A stretch of 64,000 bases of DNA from Diadophis punctatus similis (GCA_023053685.1 JALIGW010000141.1:373874-437873), one strand, 5' to 3'. Shown: positions 9,971 to 21,810, numbered from the stretch's first letter. Translations and numbers: made by a program. The notes: generated from the sequence alone by a model not told the origin.

Positions 9971-10375
9971 AAGAATTGGAAGGGACCTTGGAGGTCTTCT
10001 AGTCCAACCCCCTGCTTAGGCAGAAAACCCTACACCACTTCAGACAAATGGTTATCCAACATCTTCTTAAAAACTTCCAGTGTTGGAGCATTCACAACTT
10101 CTGGAGGCAAGCTGTTCCACAGATTAATTGTTATTTTTGTCAGGAAATTTCTCCTTAGTTCTAGGTTGCTTCTCTCCTTGATTAGTTTCCACCCATTGCT
10201 TCTTGTTCTACCCTCAGGTGCTTTGGAGAATAGTTTGACTCCCTCTTCTTTGTGGCAGCCCCTGAGATATTGGAAGACTGCTATCATGTCTCCCCTGGTC
10301 CTTCTTTTCATTAAACTAGACATACCCAGTTCCTTCAACCGTTCTTCATACGTTTTAGCCTCCAGTTCCCTAATA
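9971..10375 (-). mobile_element. CR1 LINE 3' end
   Basis: The minus strand encodes [20 protein letters not shown], then [18 protein letters not shown] and a NLELRRNFLT block, the CR1 ORF2 C-terminus shared with birds and reptiles. The 3' UTR ends at the (AATAG)n. 5'-truncated. Confidence 0.88.
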
Positions 10376-11232
10376 ATCTACTGTATGTGTTAATGGTTTT
10401 TTAATGCAACCTATTAATGTCTTGTTTGTTTTGTGTGGGTATTTTTTGTTTCTGTTACATTTTTTTGGAGTTTTGTATTTTAACTTTTTTTTTTAATAAA
10501 AATAAAAATAGAAAAAACTGTGTGTATTTTATAACAGAGGAATTTTTATTTAAAGAAATTGGTTTATTCCACAGTGTATGAGAATTAAACCTGGGTTTCT
10601 AACCTCTTGTTCTCAATTAAGGTTACTGAAGGTCAAGCAAGAAGTTTAATAACTGTTTCTTTCTCTTATTCCCCAGAAAATTAATTAACAGGTTAAGAAT
10701 TTATAATAGGAAACTTTTGGTCCACAGAGGCCCTTCAGTTCACTTTGTTTTGCTATAGTTAATAAAGAAAATAAGAATTAGTACAGTAGAAGGGCTTGCA
10801 ATGGCTTAATAAGCTGCATTTCATATATCATTGCAAGTCAAAATCTTACTGCAATCCTTTTATATAGTCTTTGCTATGAAATCAATGGGAAGCATCTGTA
10901 TAATAAATATCAGTATGTGGAATCACACCAGGCAAAAATCAATAAAAAAAAGTTAACCACAACTTAATGTATTATTAATGTCAATGTGCTTATTTTAAAT
11001 AGAACTGGATCTCCATATAATACAAATTAAGTTAACTTATTTTTTTATTACTCCCTCTTTCCCTGCAGTTTCCGTCCTCCACTTATTTTAATGGAACATG
11101 CAAAGAATTTAAATAGAAAAAAAAAGTTACTAGAGATAAACAGAAGCCATAAATAGAAGCCAGATCTTATTACTCTAATAAGAGTAACTGGAGTAAGAGT
11201 AACTTATCACACTTTCAAATTATTAAGATATG
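10376..11232. other. Unassigned AT-rich spacer
   Basis: Low GC and homopolymer-rich. No gene or repeat family recognised. Confidence 0.45.
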
Positions 11233-11240
11233 ATCTATAT

Positions 11241-11488
11241 CAGGGGTGAAATGCTACAAGTTCGGCCCGGTCCAGCCATACCGGCGGCCACTAGTGATTC
11301 AGAAAACCAGTAACAGCGGCAGCGCGAGGCTCCACCCACCCACCTGGATGTCGCCATTTTCTTGTTTTTAACCCTCTACAGATGCGCAAAGCCTTCTGTG
11401 CATGCTCAGAGGGCGAAAAAACACGCACGACAGTGGCGTGTGCCCGCGCTTCCAAACTGGTAGGGAAGGTAAGTAGATTTCAATGGTG
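11241..11488. mobile_element. hAT-type MITE (CAGGGGTGAAATGCTAC)
   Basis: The left end CAGGGGTGAAATGCTAC is inversely matched by 'gtagatttcaatggtg' at the right. Exact 8-bp duplication ATCTATAT at 11233-11240 and 11489-11496. Confidence 0.75.
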
Positions 11489-11567
11489 ATCTATATGCAT
11501 AAATGACTCTTTATTGTTTGTAATGGAATCAATCACCCCCCCCAAAAAAAAATAAGGGAAAATATTA

Positions 11568-11765
11568 ACAGATTAACAGAGTTGGAAGGGACCTTGTAGA
11601 TCATCTAGTCCAACCCTCTGCCTAAGCAGGAGACCCTACAGCATTTCTGACACATGGCAGTCCAATCTCTTCTTGAAAGCCTCTAGTGATGAAGTTCCAT
11701 CTATCCAACATGCTGGTCTATAGCCAGAAAAATTTGGTCTTGGTTTGGAAATCTCATCCTCTGAC
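11568..11765 (-). mobile_element. CR1 LINE 3' fragment
   Basis: Contains 'acagagttggaagggacctt' and 'catctagtccaaccctctgcc', the CR1 3' UTR read from the minus strand, then diverges. Confidence 0.75.
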
Positions 11766-11774
11766 TTTCCTAAC

Positions 11775-12690
11775 AGAATAACCGAGTTGGAGTGGGTCTT
11801 CTAGTCCAACCCCCTGCTTAGGCAGGAAACCCTACACCACTTCAGAAAAATGGTTATCCAACATCTTCTTAAAAACTTCCAGTGTTGGAGCACCACAATT
11901 TCTGAAGGCAAGTCGTCCCACTGATTAATTGTTCTAACTGTCAGGAAATTTCTCCTTAGTTCTAAGTTGCTTCTCTCATTGATTAGTTTCCATCCATGGC
12001 TCCTTGTCCTGCCTTCAGGTGCTTTGGAGAATAGTTTGACTCCCTCTTCTTTGTGGCAACCCCTGAGATATTGGAACACTGTTCCCATGTCACTCCTAGT
12101 TTTTCTTTTCATTCAACTTGTTGTTAGTCGCAAAGTCGTGTCCGACCCATCACGACCCCATGGACAATGTTCCTCCAGCCCTTCCTGTCCTCTACCATCC
12201 TCTGGAGTCCATTTAAGCTCACGCCGACTGCTTCATTGACTCCATCCAGCCACCTCATTCTCTGTCCTCCCCTTCTTCTTTTGCCCTCAATCGTTCCCAG
12301 CATTAGGCTCTTCTCCAGTGAGTCCTTCCTTCTCATTAGGTGGCCAAAGTATCTGAGTTTCATCTTCAGGATCTGGCCTTCTAAGGAGCAGTCAGGGTTG
12401 ATCTCCTCTAGGACTGACCGGTTTGGTCGCCTTGCAGTCCAAGGGACTCGCAGGATTCTTCTCCAGCACCATAGTTCAAAGGCCTCAATTCTTTGGCGCT
12501 CAGCCTTCCTTATGGTCCAACTTTCACAGCCATACATTGCAACTGGGACATTCAATTCCTGCAACTGTTTGTCGTAGGTTTTAGGCTTCAGTTCCCTAAT
12601 CATCGTTGTTGCTCTTCTCTGCACTCTTTCTAGAGTCTCAACCTCTTTTTTATATTGTAGCAACCAAAACTGGATGCAGTATTCCAAGTA
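11775..12690 (-). mobile_element. CR1 LINE, interrupted by Bov-B
   Basis: The CR1 3' UTR and ORF2 C-terminus occupy 11775-12120. The more upstream RT part (ETLERVQRRATTMIRELKPKTYD) resumes at 12546-12690. The 12121-12545 interval between them is a Bov-B tail in the same orientation. Confidence 0.82.
12121..12545 (-). mobile_element. Bov-B (RTE-type) LINE 3' end nested in CR1
   Basis: The minus strand encodes MYGCESWTIRKAERQRIEAF, WCWRRILRVPWTARR, KLRYFGHLMRRKDSLEKSLM and WRNIVHGVVMGRTRLCD, the recognisable Bov-B/RTE ORF2 C-terminus. The 3' UTR 'ggtcggacacgactttgcg' follows. CATTCAA occurs at both borders, a possible target duplication. Length and truncation are typical. The long open frame spanning 12124-12987 is a fusion of this LINE with neighbouring repeats, not a host gene. 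Confidence 0.88.
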
Positions 12691-12744
12691 TCCTTCCTTC
12701 CTTCCTTCCTTCCTCCTTCTTTCTTTCCTTCCTTCCTTCCTTCC
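12690..12744. repeat. (TTCC)n microsatellite
   Basis: Imperfect tetranucleotide run between the CR1 and the hAT-type element at 12753. Confidence 0.9.
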
Positions 12745-12752
12745 ATACATAC

Positions 12753-13187
12753 CAGGGGTGGGTTCCCACCGGTGCTGTCCACTCTGCCATCCCGGTAGCG
12801 GCCTGCCAGTTGCGCAATTTTCACGCGACAGCTCCGGTGCCGTCTTCGCTGGTCCATCGCGCGGCGCCATCTTTTTTCTGGAATTTTTGGGCTTTTTTTG
12901 CTTCCTGCGCATGCGCGGAAGCAAAATCTCGCAAGCGGACGTGCAAGAGAGAGAGATTTTGGCGATTTTTTGCTTCCGCGCATGCACAGAAGCAAAAAAT
13001 CACCGAAATCATGCGTGCACATCCCCTCATGAGATTTTGCTTCCATGCATGCGCAGGAAGCAAAATTGCACAAGGGGATGCAAGCGTGTAGCGAGGGGAT
13101 GCATGCGTGTAGCAAGCGTCCGTGCGCGTGAAATAAGATGATGTGTGCGCAGCGCACCGGTAGGTAGATAACAGGAACCTGCCCCTG
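12753..13187. mobile_element. hAT-type element inserted in (ATAC)n
   Basis: Begins CAGGGGTGGGTTCCCACC and ends AGGAACCTGCCCCTG. Flanked by ATACATAC on both sides (12745-12752 and 13188-13195). Because the host is a microsatellite, the duplication is less telling. The interior has several palindromic 'tgcttcc..gcgcatgcgcggaagc' units. Confidence 0.75.
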
Positions 13188-13260
13188 ATACATACATACA
13201 TACATACATACATACATACATACATACATACATACATACATGCATACGTGCATGCATACA
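13188..13260. repeat. (ATAC)n microsatellite
   Basis: Uninterrupted tetranucleotide array of about 13 units, then diverged units. Confidence 0.92.
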
Positions 13261-13337
13261 TGATTGTCTTTTTATAAGAGTCAGATAGATTTTGATGGAG
13301 CACTGATAGAGAAGAAGAAGAAAGAAAGTGAGAAAGA

Positions 13338-13451
<114 letters not shown>

Positions 13452-13680
13452 AGATTTATATACCGCCTCACAGTGCAAGCACTCTCTAAGCGGTTTACAC
13501 CAGTAAGCAATGTATATTTACATTGCCCCCAACAATCTGGGTCCTCATTTTACCTACCTCAGAAGGATGGAAGGCTGAGTCAACCTTGAGCCGGTGAGAT
13601 TTGAACCGCTGACCTGTGGATCACAGTCAGCTAAAGTGGCCTGCAGTACTGCCTCTAACCACTGCGCCACCTCGGCTCTT
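13452..13680 (-). repeat. tRNA-derived SINE with L2-like tail
   Basis: Reads minus strand from 'gagccgaggtggcgcagtgg' at 13678 through the body to 'gcggtatataaatctc' at 13452. Subtype with an extra 'gcaatgtatatttacattgc' insert, as in 18853 and 19573. Confidence 0.9.
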
Positions 13681-13949
13681 CAATTTAATAGCACTTGGTC
13701 AGACCTGTTCAACTGCTTCAGTTCTAGAATTTAGCACCACCAGGAGAAAGATCTTGAATTTAGAAGTACTTTTCTTCAACAATGCATGAGGTTGTTATTT
13801 ACAGAGTAAGCAGACAGCCATTTTTACTTCATGGCTGTATAATGGGGGCTTTCCTGTGGAATTCTACTGATTCATAATTACAATGCTAACGATGCAACTT
13901 TCATTCTATCTAATAAGAACTCTAGGTGTTGATTCTTCAGTAGTCCCAA

Positions 13950-14560
13950 TTACATCATCTGTGAAGTCGGTCCTCTTGGAGAGCATAAAATTTGCAAGTG
14001 GCTCAAGAACATTGTAGGGAAAAAAATAAGGAGGGGAGACCTAAAATAGTTCACTGGAGCTGTCCAGTGGGGGAAACTCAGTGGAGACCCTTTTTTTGAT
14101 GGGGAAGTTCTCTTTTGAGGAAGCCATCTACTTTGGGCACGAAGGTGGGATCTAGCCACAGGTCTAGACGTGGTCAGGGTGGAATATACACAGGTCTTGA
14201 CAAACAGAGAGAGTGGCGAACTCCGAAATCCTCCAGGCAGAGGTGATTGCCACCAGGAACACCACCTTCAGGGAGAGGAGGCGTAAGGTCGAAGCTCGCA
14301 GGAGTTCATAGGGAGATCCCATCAATGAAGCCAGCACCAGGGATATATCCCAAGTGGGATACTTATGTAACACTGGCGGGGAGAGATTTGTTGCCCCTCT
14401 GAGAAACCTACGAACTGTGGGGTGATGGGACAAGGGACCCGAAGACCCCACCGCCAGCACGGACGACAAGGCAGCTACCTGATGCCAGAGGGTGTTAGGC
14501 GACAACCCCTTACTGAGGCCTGATTGCAGGAAATCCAGGACTTGCACCATGGAGAGTTCG
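13950..14560 (-). pseudogene. DIRS tyrosine recombinase remnant
   Basis: A frame 14164-14550 begins MVQVLDFLQSGLSKGLSPNT and includes LHKYPTWDISLVLASL and ITSAWRISEFATL. The last resembles the first catalytic-arginine box (AxRxSEL-like) of DIRS recombinases. The frame shifts and continues as LRPDPTFVPKV-like sequence toward 13950. The C-terminal catalytic H-x-x-R...Y region cannot be confirmed. Non-functional as read. Confidence 0.65.
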
Positions 14561-14952
14561 ACCGGGGAGCATCCCTCTCAGGAACACCAGGCACAAAAAG
14601 CCTTCCATGTGGCAGCATAAATTTGAACCATGGATGGCCACCTGGAAGCCAGAAGAGTGGTGATGACACCCTCCAACATGGCCCAGTGTCTCAATGCCCC
14701 CCGCTCAACCGCCAGGTGGTCAGCTGGTACCAATCCAGATTGGGATGGACCAACGACCCATGGCTTAAGGAAGACCCGGTCATCAGGATCCGCCAGGGAG
14801 GGAGCACCAACAGTGACAAGAGGTCCGCGAACCATGCCCTCCTGGGCCAATGGGGGGCAAGGAGCAAGACATCCACCTGCTCTTCCAAGATCTTCTAGAT
14901 TACCCTGGGAAGGAGGGGAAGCAGGGGAAATGCATAAACGGCCCACGCCCAC

Positions 14953-15540
14953 CTACATCCTAAGGCGTCCATTCCCTCCACCCCCCTGTGACCGGTAGCT
15001 GGTATAATAGCGGGGCAGTTGTGCATTCTGTGGGGTGGCAAACAGATCCACCACCGGCAGGCCAAACCTGTCCGTCAAGGCATGGAAGACAGAGAGGTGG
15101 ACGCTCCATTCTGACTGATCGATGGTCTCGCGCCTCAGCCAGTCCGCCGTGACATTCGCCACCCCGAATATGTGCTCTGCCATGAGAGAGAGCAGATTGG
15201 CCTCTGCCCAGAGCCCTAGGGACATGGCTTCTGACATGAGACACTGGGACATAGTGCCACCTTGGCAATTTATGTGAGTCTTCATCGCTATGTTGTCGGT
15301 TAAGACCAACACGTGGTAACCTGTGATGAGGCTTGAGAATTTCCTTAGCGTGAGGGACACTGTGCACAGCTCCAGCATGTTGATATTGAGGCTGGTTTCT
15401 TCCGCTGACCACCTGCCTTGTGCGACTGCAGCCTGACAATGCACGCCTCACTCTTGGAGACTGGTGTCGGTGGTGACGACAATCCTGGCTGACTCTTGGA
15501 AGGACACGCCCTGATTGATGGCAGGGGAGAGCCATCACCT
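14953..15540 (-). pseudogene. DIRS RNase H domain remnant
   Basis: Frame 14953-15444 shows NINMLELCTVSLTLRKF (catalytic Glu region), VLVLTDNIAMKTHIN (catalytic Asp box) and VTADWLRRE near the end. This matches RNase H of DIRS/Pao-type polyproteins. It follows the RT and precedes the recombinase. Frameshifted relative to the RT. Confidence 0.72.
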
Positions 15541-15859
15541 GATCGATCGCCGGACCTCAGCTGGAAGCAACACCTTGGTTGATGACATGGTGGGCCTGGC
15601 CCTCTAAAAGGGTAACAAAAACCACTGTAGGTCTCTGGAGTGCAGGTGTGCCCAAGGAGTTATATGAATGGCTGAAATCATCTTGCCCAGGAGTGAGGAA
15701 AACAGAGCCAAAGGCATCCTGCATTGTTGGAGAACCTGTTGGATTGACTGTTCGATATTGGTTCGCCGCTCCTGGGAGAGGTAGATCCTGCACTCCAGGG
15801 AATCAATGATGGCCTCCCAGGTGGGTTGTACAGTTAGTGGGGGGGTCAGGTGACTCTTT

Positions 15860-16912
15860 TCAAAATTCACAGAGAATCCATGACACTGCAGTGTGGTGAT
15901 AGTTATCTGTACGTCCGGTTCGGCCTACAGCCTAGACCGGGACTGGACTAGAATGTCATCCAGATAACATTGCAGCCGCACAGGTTGGGTGCAAATATGG
16001 GCCACCACAACTGCCAACACCTTAGTAAATACCCTGGGGGTGGACGAAGTCCAAAGGGGAGGGCCCGGTATTCATAATGTGCCCCTGCATAGCAAAATCG
16101 CAAATATTTTCGATGACAAGGCTGAATTGGAATGTGAAGGTATGCCTCCGTAAGATCTATGGAGGCAAGGAAATCCGAATGCTGCCCAAGATGGTCTGAA
16201 GGTTATGCATTTTAAACCTCTGATAGCCAATATGGGAGTTAAGGCGTTTCAGATCAAGGATCACCCTCCATCCCCCAGAGGATTTGGACACCATGAATAA
16301 AATGGAATAAAAACCATGACCCTGGTGGGCCGTCGGTACCAACTGGATTGCTTGAATGTCCAGCAGGTGAGCGATGGCTGCCGCCATTAGGGACCTCTTG
16401 TTGGGGTTGGCAGATACCGGGCAGGTGACAAAATAACTGGGCAGGATAGACAGGAAGTCAAGCAATAAACCAAACTTTATTGTGTCCCTGACCCAGGCGT
16501 CTGAGGATGTAGCCTCCCAGGTGGCTGCGAACAGTGCCAGCCTACCTCCTATAGGTGGGTCAGGGGTGTCCTCACTTATTACGTCGGTAAGGGCACCCCC
16601 CCCCCAGAAAAGGCCTTTTGAACTGATGGCTCCTGGTGGATCGATCCTGGGAGGACCAAAATCTGCTTCCATATTGGGGGAAAGCCCTGGTGTAGGGAGG
16701 TGGTGGGTCGGGGGCCGGAAAGGCTGTCTGGAGAAAGAGGGGGAACGAAAGGATCCCTTACAGCTAAAAGTGGGTAACACCTTATGTTTGTCTCGTGATT
16801 TGATAAGAATCAGCTCAAGGGAATCACCAAACAGGAATTTCCCTTTATAGGGAGCGAAGGCTAAGCGCCACTTATGGTGGGTATCGGCATGCCATCCCTT
16901 AAGCCACTGCAT
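15860..16912 (-). pseudogene. DIRS reverse transcriptase remnant
   Basis: The minus strand holds GGRLALFAATWEATSSDAWV, then GHGFYSILFMVSKSSGGWR and VILDLKRLNSHIGYQRFKMH in frame 16157-16912. A shift follows, then DLTEAYLHIPIQ, RALPFGLR and the catalytic YLDD box (codons at 15955-15966). All key RT blocks are readable across at least two frameshifts, so it is an inactive copy. Confidence 0.78.
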
Positions 16913-17839
16913 CTGCCAGGTGATGAGGGAGGAACCCAGAGCCCTTGCCGCAAATCATGCTGTCTAGAGCATGGCATCAGCAGAAAACTGTGCCGCCGCC
17001 AGTAATTTATTGAGATCCTGGTGACCTCTAAAATCAGTTGCCGGCAGTTGGTCTTGAACGTGTCAGAGACACTTAAGGGAGGTGCGCGATATAAAGGACA
17101 CCGCTGTGGCTGACCGGATAGCCCATGCTGCCACCTGGTGGGCCTTTTTAAGGGCCTGCTCCGTGCGCCGGTCTTCCGGCCGGAGCAACTTCTCGGGGTC
17201 CCCTGGCATGGTGGACCAGGTGTACAGGGAGGACATTGGAGCATTGATGGCTGGGACCTGCAAGTTCTGATCCAGCTCCTTGGCCACATTAAAGTAATGT
17301 CTGTCAGAGGCAGAGGGAGCCGGACCCACCCCCCAGAACCACCCATTGACGGATTACAGCACAAACAGGAGCGGCATAGGGAAGACCTCAGCCTCTGCCA
17401 TAGCTTCCTCAAAGAGGGGATCAATGAAGCCAGAGTCGCTCCCAGTGGCTGCTGGTGGAGGACCTAGGTTGGCCGTAGCCCTGGCCTTGAATAACAATGA
17501 ACGAAACAGCCCCGGGTCGAAGAGGAGCAACGTGGAGGGGAGGTCAGGGGCGAGCCCCTCATCCTCATAGAGGTCGAGATCTACCTGGTCTACACCCTGG
17601 GACCCATGGGAGTGAGAAGGGTCGGGGGAATAACTGTCCCTCTGCCACTCATGGTGGCTCTCATAGGCCCAGGGGCCCTCAGGATCATTGAGAGGGACAG
17701 GGGTTGAGCGGTGTGACCCCATATGGCCAAGCTGGTGAACGCCGACCTCAATCCCCTTCCTGATGGCCTGGCTAATTATGACCTGCATATTTGGGTCAGT
17801 AGAGGGTGCCGGGGAACCAGCCCTGAGGCCTGCCGCCAT
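16861..17839 (-). pseudogene. DIRS gag-like region
   Basis: Two overlapping minus frames (17354-17839 and 16861-17424) encode proline- and acid-rich protein without clear domains, upstream of the RT. The position matches the DIRS gag-like ORF. Function is assigned from position only. Confidence 0.5.
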
Positions 17840-18051
17840 GGGTGTAAAGGTGGCGGAAGGCTACTGCCTAGCCGGTTGGTTAAGGGCCTTCTGTTGGTGG
17901 CTATTTCCCCTTGACCCCAGGGATCCGAGTCCCTGATAAGGAGACATGGGCTGTCCAGGGAGAGAGCCAATTGCCTGGACTGGAGACCTGCTATGGCACG
18001 GGCTGATGTCATTGCTTCAGCAGAACCACTGGCATGGCCAGTGGTTCTGCT

Positions 18052-18273
18052 GAAGCCGAGATGGTGCAGTGGTTAAATGCAGCACTACAGGCTACTGCTA
18101 GTTCAGCAGTTCAGCTGTTCAAATCTCACCGGCTCAAGGTTGACTCAGCCTTCCATCCTTCTGAGGTCGGTAAAATGAGGACCCAGATTGTTGAGGGCAA
18201 TAGGCTGAACTCTGTAAACCGCTTAGAGAGGGCTGTAAAGCACTATGAAGCAGTATATAAGTCTAAGTGCTAA
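18052..18273 (+). repeat. tRNA-derived SINE nested in the DIRS-like element
   Basis: Full-length head 'gccgagatggtgcagtgg' to tail 'gtatataagtctaagtgcta'. DIRS-like sequence continues on the right (18275-18440). Confidence 0.9.
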
Positions 18274-18539
18274 CTAAGTGGAGGGGACTTGGACTGGCCC
18301 CTGCTGGACCTTGACGACCCCTTTTCAGTTGACCTGTCCCTGCATGAGTCCTCACGTTCTGAGGCCCGTGCTACCTTGGAGTGGGACTGACCATCATTAG
18401 AAGACCTGGAGCGTATTCTTGTCTTTTGCTTTTCAGTTTTAATGCACTTTTTAAAAATAATAATAATAATGGTTAGTTTTGTTTTGCCTTTGTCATTTTT
18501 TCTTCTTTTTTGGAAGTTTGCATTTTAATTTTCTGAATA

Positions 18540-18800
18540 GAATAATTTATTTTATTTTATTTATTTATTTAAATGGATTTATATGCCGCCCAACTCCCAG
18601 GGGATAAAAGCTTGTATATAAAATATTCTCATCCCCAGCTGAACACGGCCGAATAAACTTGTGGATATGATGAAACTTTTCATTCGGTGCATATTTATTT
18701 GCCATCTAGCTCACCATGGGGTCACTCTAGGCAGCTTACAACCATAAAAAGAGAGAAATGGAAAAAAAATGTGAAAAGAGACAGAAGCAAGATAACAGAG
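18540..18800 (-). mobile_element. L2-type LINE/SINE tail fragments
   Basis: Minus-strand 'ggcggcatataaat' (near 18585) and 'gtaagctgcctagagtgacccc' (near 18735) are hallmark L2/CR1-tail sequences next to (ATTTT)n. Short and diverged. Confidence 0.55.
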
Positions 18801-18852
18801 CAATAAAATGACCAATGAAAAAGAACGCAATGAGAAAGGCAGCTATATGATT

Positions 18853-19105
18853 ACCAAAGAGCTGAGGTGGCGCAGCGGTTAGAGTGGGGTACTGCAGGCC
18901 ACTTCAGCTGACTGTGATCCGCAGGTCAGCAGTTCAAATCTCACCGGCTCAAGGTTGACTCAGCCTTCCATCCTTCCGAGGTAGGTAAAATGAGGACCCA
19001 GATTGTTGGGGGCAATATAAATATACATTGCTTACTGGTGTAAACCGCTTAGAGAGTGCTTGCACTGTGAGGCGGTATATAAATGTCACTAATAAATAAA
19101 TAATA
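18853..19105 (+). repeat. tRNA-derived SINE with (AATA)n tail
   Basis: Head 'gagctgaggtggcgcagcgg' to 'gaggcggtatataaat', then 'aataaataaata'. Subtype with the 'atatacattgcttactggtg' insert. Confidence 0.9.
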
Positions 19106-19423
19106 AAAGAAAAAGAAAAGAGGGACAGGTAGAGAGCAGAGAACAAAGTGGTGGGGGGAGGTGGAGTCTGCCAGCAATCCAGCAGCCACCTCCAGTGTGG
19201 AATTCCCTCTTTAGACCCCAGGCCAACTGGCAGAACCAAGTCTTTAGGTCTTTTATTAATTGAGCAGCATCTACAATGATAAGAAAAGATAAGAAACGTT
19301 CTTCAAAGTCCTTTATTCTTTCTATCAGTCTCTCTGTCTTTTCTCTTAGTTCATCAATTTTATCACTGAAGGATTGAAGTATGGAATCTACACACGGTAC
19401 TCAGTCTGATGTTGTACACACGG

Positions 19424-19572
<149 letters not shown>

Positions 19573-19799
19573 GAGATTTATATACCGCCTCACAGTGCAA
19601 GCACTCTCTAAGCGGTTTACACCAGTAAGCAATGTATATTTACATTGCCCCCAACAATCTGGGTCCTCATTTTACCTACCTTGGAAGGATGGAAGGCTGA
19701 GTCAACCTTGAGCTGGTGAGAATTGAACCGCTGACCTGTGGATCAGTGTCAGCTAAAGTGGCCTGCAGTACCTGCCTCTAACCGCTGCGCCACCTTGGC
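19573..19799 (-). repeat. tRNA-derived SINE with L2-like tail
   Basis: Same subtype and same orientation as 13452-13680, including the microsatellite tail. Confidence 0.9.
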
Positions 19800-19837
19800 T
19801 TTTTCATTCAGTTCCATTCATTCTCTCTTTAAAAAAA

Positions 19838-20750
19838 TTTTTTTTAAAAAGAAAAACAAAAGGAAAAGGAAAAAAGTTTCCATTTTACAACAGTTCAATG
19901 CTAACAACGATAAGGTGGGCAAAAAATTTCGGATACAGCATAGATATGGAGAAATGGGAAAAAAAACTTTGGGAAATAAATTTGAAATTGACTATAGCAA
20001 TAGCAATAGCACTTAGACTTATATACCGCTTCATAGTGCTTTACAGCCCTCTGTAAGCGGTTTACAGAGTTCAGCATATTGCCCCCAACAATCTGGGTCC
20101 TCATTTTACCGACCTCAGAAGGATGGAAGGCTGAGTCAACCTTGAGCCGGTGAGATTTGAACAGCTGAACTGCTGAACTAGCAGTAGCCTGCAGTGCTGC
20201 ATTTAACCACTGCGCCACCTCGGCTCTTCCTGGTTATGCCAGTGGCTTATAAGGAAAACCAGTATAAGATGTTTTACAGATGGCACCTTCCGCCAGCGAG
20301 ACTCGCTAAGATGTTCCCAAACACATCACCGATTTGTTGGAAATGTAAGAAATCATACAGGACATATCATCATGTATGGTGGACTTGTCCAACAGCAAAA
20401 AAGTATTGGACTAAAATTAAAAAGTGGCTTTAAGAGATAATTGAACATCAAATAGACTGGAAACCGGAATTATTTGTATTGGGCATACTCACAAGAAATT
20501 ATAATAAAGAAATACAATATCTAATTCTCCATATTATAATGGCAGCTAGGATTAACTTATGCACAAAACTGGAAAAATAATGTCATACCAAAAGACGAAG
20601 AGGTGATGAGGAATATTTTGGACTGTGCGGAGTTGGATAAATTGACGAAAGAAAGAAAAGAAAAAGATGAAATGGAATATTATTTAATATGGAACAAATG
20701 TTATAAATGGTTAGAGGACAGGAATAATAAGTAAGAAACTATACAATAGG
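19838..20750 (+). mobile_element. L1-clade LINE ORF2 C-terminus, interrupted by a SINE
   Basis: After the SINE, the plus strand encodes VAYKENQYKMFYRWHLPP, LAKMFPNTSPICWKCKK and YHHVWWTCPTAKKYW. This is the conserved zinc-finger-like C-terminus of L1 ORF2 (CWKC..HxWWxC). Sequence left of the SINE (19870-19993) supplies the preceding part. Stops and shifts follow 20433, so it is a relic. Confidence 0.8.
19994..20227 (-). repeat. tRNA-derived SINE nested in L1
   Basis: Minus strand, full length, tail (TATTGC)n at 19994. The flanks 'ttgactat' and 'ggttatgcc' rejoin into a continuous L1 frame. Confidence 0.9.
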
Positions 20751-20901
20751 GATGATTTAGAAATTAGGAAATATTAGTAAAATGGTATTAAATATACAAT
20801 CTATGTAAAGTAATATATCGATATAATAACAAAATATAATATGTAAGGAGTAGTATATATAATATGTAAGGAATAAGGGAACCACAAATATAAATATGTG
20901 A

Positions 20902-21512
20902 ATATAGAATAGAATAGAATAGAATAGAATAGAATAGAATAGAATAGAATAGAATAGAATAGAATAGAATTATTTATTGGCCAAGTGTGATTGGCCACAC
21001 AAGGAATTTGTCTTTGGTGCATATGCTCTCAGTGTACACAAAAGAAAAGATACATTTGTCAAGAATCATGAGGTACAACACTTAATGATTGTCATAGGGT
21101 ACAAATAAGCAATCATGAAACAATCAATATTAATATAAATTGTAAGGATACAAGCAAAAAGTTACAGTCATACAGTCATAAGTGGGAGGAGATGGGTTAT
21201 AGGAATGATGAGAAGACTAATAGTAATAGTAATGCAGCCTTAGTGAAGAGTTTGACAGTGGTGAGGGAATTATTTGTTTAGCAGAGTGATGGCGTTCGGG
21301 AAAAACCTGTTCTTGTGTCTAGTTGTCTTGGTGTGCAGTGCTCTATAGCATCGTTTTGAGGGTAGGAGTTGAAACAATTTATGTCCAAGATGCGAGGGGT
21401 CAGTAAATATTTTCACAGCCCTCTTTTTGACTCATGCAGTATACAGGTCCTCAATGGAAGGCAGGTTGGCAGTAATTGTTTTTTCTGCAGTTCTGATTAT
21501 CCTAGAGTATAT
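20902..21512 (-). mobile_element. LINE family B (L2/CR1-like) 3' end with (AATAG)n
   Basis: Minus strand: 'ctgcagaaaaaacaattactgcc' encodes the AEKTIxANLPSIEDLY block, followed by 'VKKRAVKIFTDPS'-type sequence. A 3' UTR of about 350 bases then ends 'cacttggccaataaataattc' and an (ATTCT)n array (20902-20970 on the plus strand as AATAG). Three more copies share this end. Confidence 0.8.
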
Positions 21513-21810
21513 AAGTAAAATATTGGAATGCTGTTATCATGTTATTCCTAATCCTTCTTTTCATTACCCAATTTCTACAACCGTTCTTTTTACGTTTTAG
21601 TCTCCACTTCCCTAATCAACTTTGTTGTTCTTCTCTGTACTCTTTCTAGAGTCCCAACATCTTTTTATATTGTGGCATCTAAAACTGGATGCAATATTCC
21701 AAGTGTGGTCTTACCAAGGCATTATAAAGTGGTACCCACCTGTCATGTGATCTTGATTCTATCCCTCTGTTAATGCAGGCTAGGACTGTGTTGACTTTTT
21801 TGATTAGTCT
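21513..21810 (-). mobile_element. CR1 LINE RT fragment
   Basis: The minus strand encodes the CR1 region equivalent to LVRPHLEYCIQFW and ETLERVQRRATKLI with several stops. Diverged. Confidence 0.7.

Larger units (their letters stand above)
13915..18440 (-). mobile_element. DIRS-like (tyrosine recombinase) retrotransposon, decayed
   Basis: Order on the minus strand is gag-like (about 17839-16861), reverse transcriptase (16912-15860), RNase H (about 15540-14953) and tyrosine-recombinase-like region (about 14560-13950). This is the RT-RH-YR arrangement that defines DIRS elements, which use a recombinase rather than an integrase. Frameshifts and stops separate the domains, and a SINE interrupts the 5' part at 18052. 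The terminal repeats are not resolved by eye. Confidence 0.8.

Noticed and set aside
12124..12987. 287-codon open frame as a host gene
   Set aside because: It is a Bov-B C-terminus fused to CR1, microsatellite and hAT-type sequence. No host protein signature.
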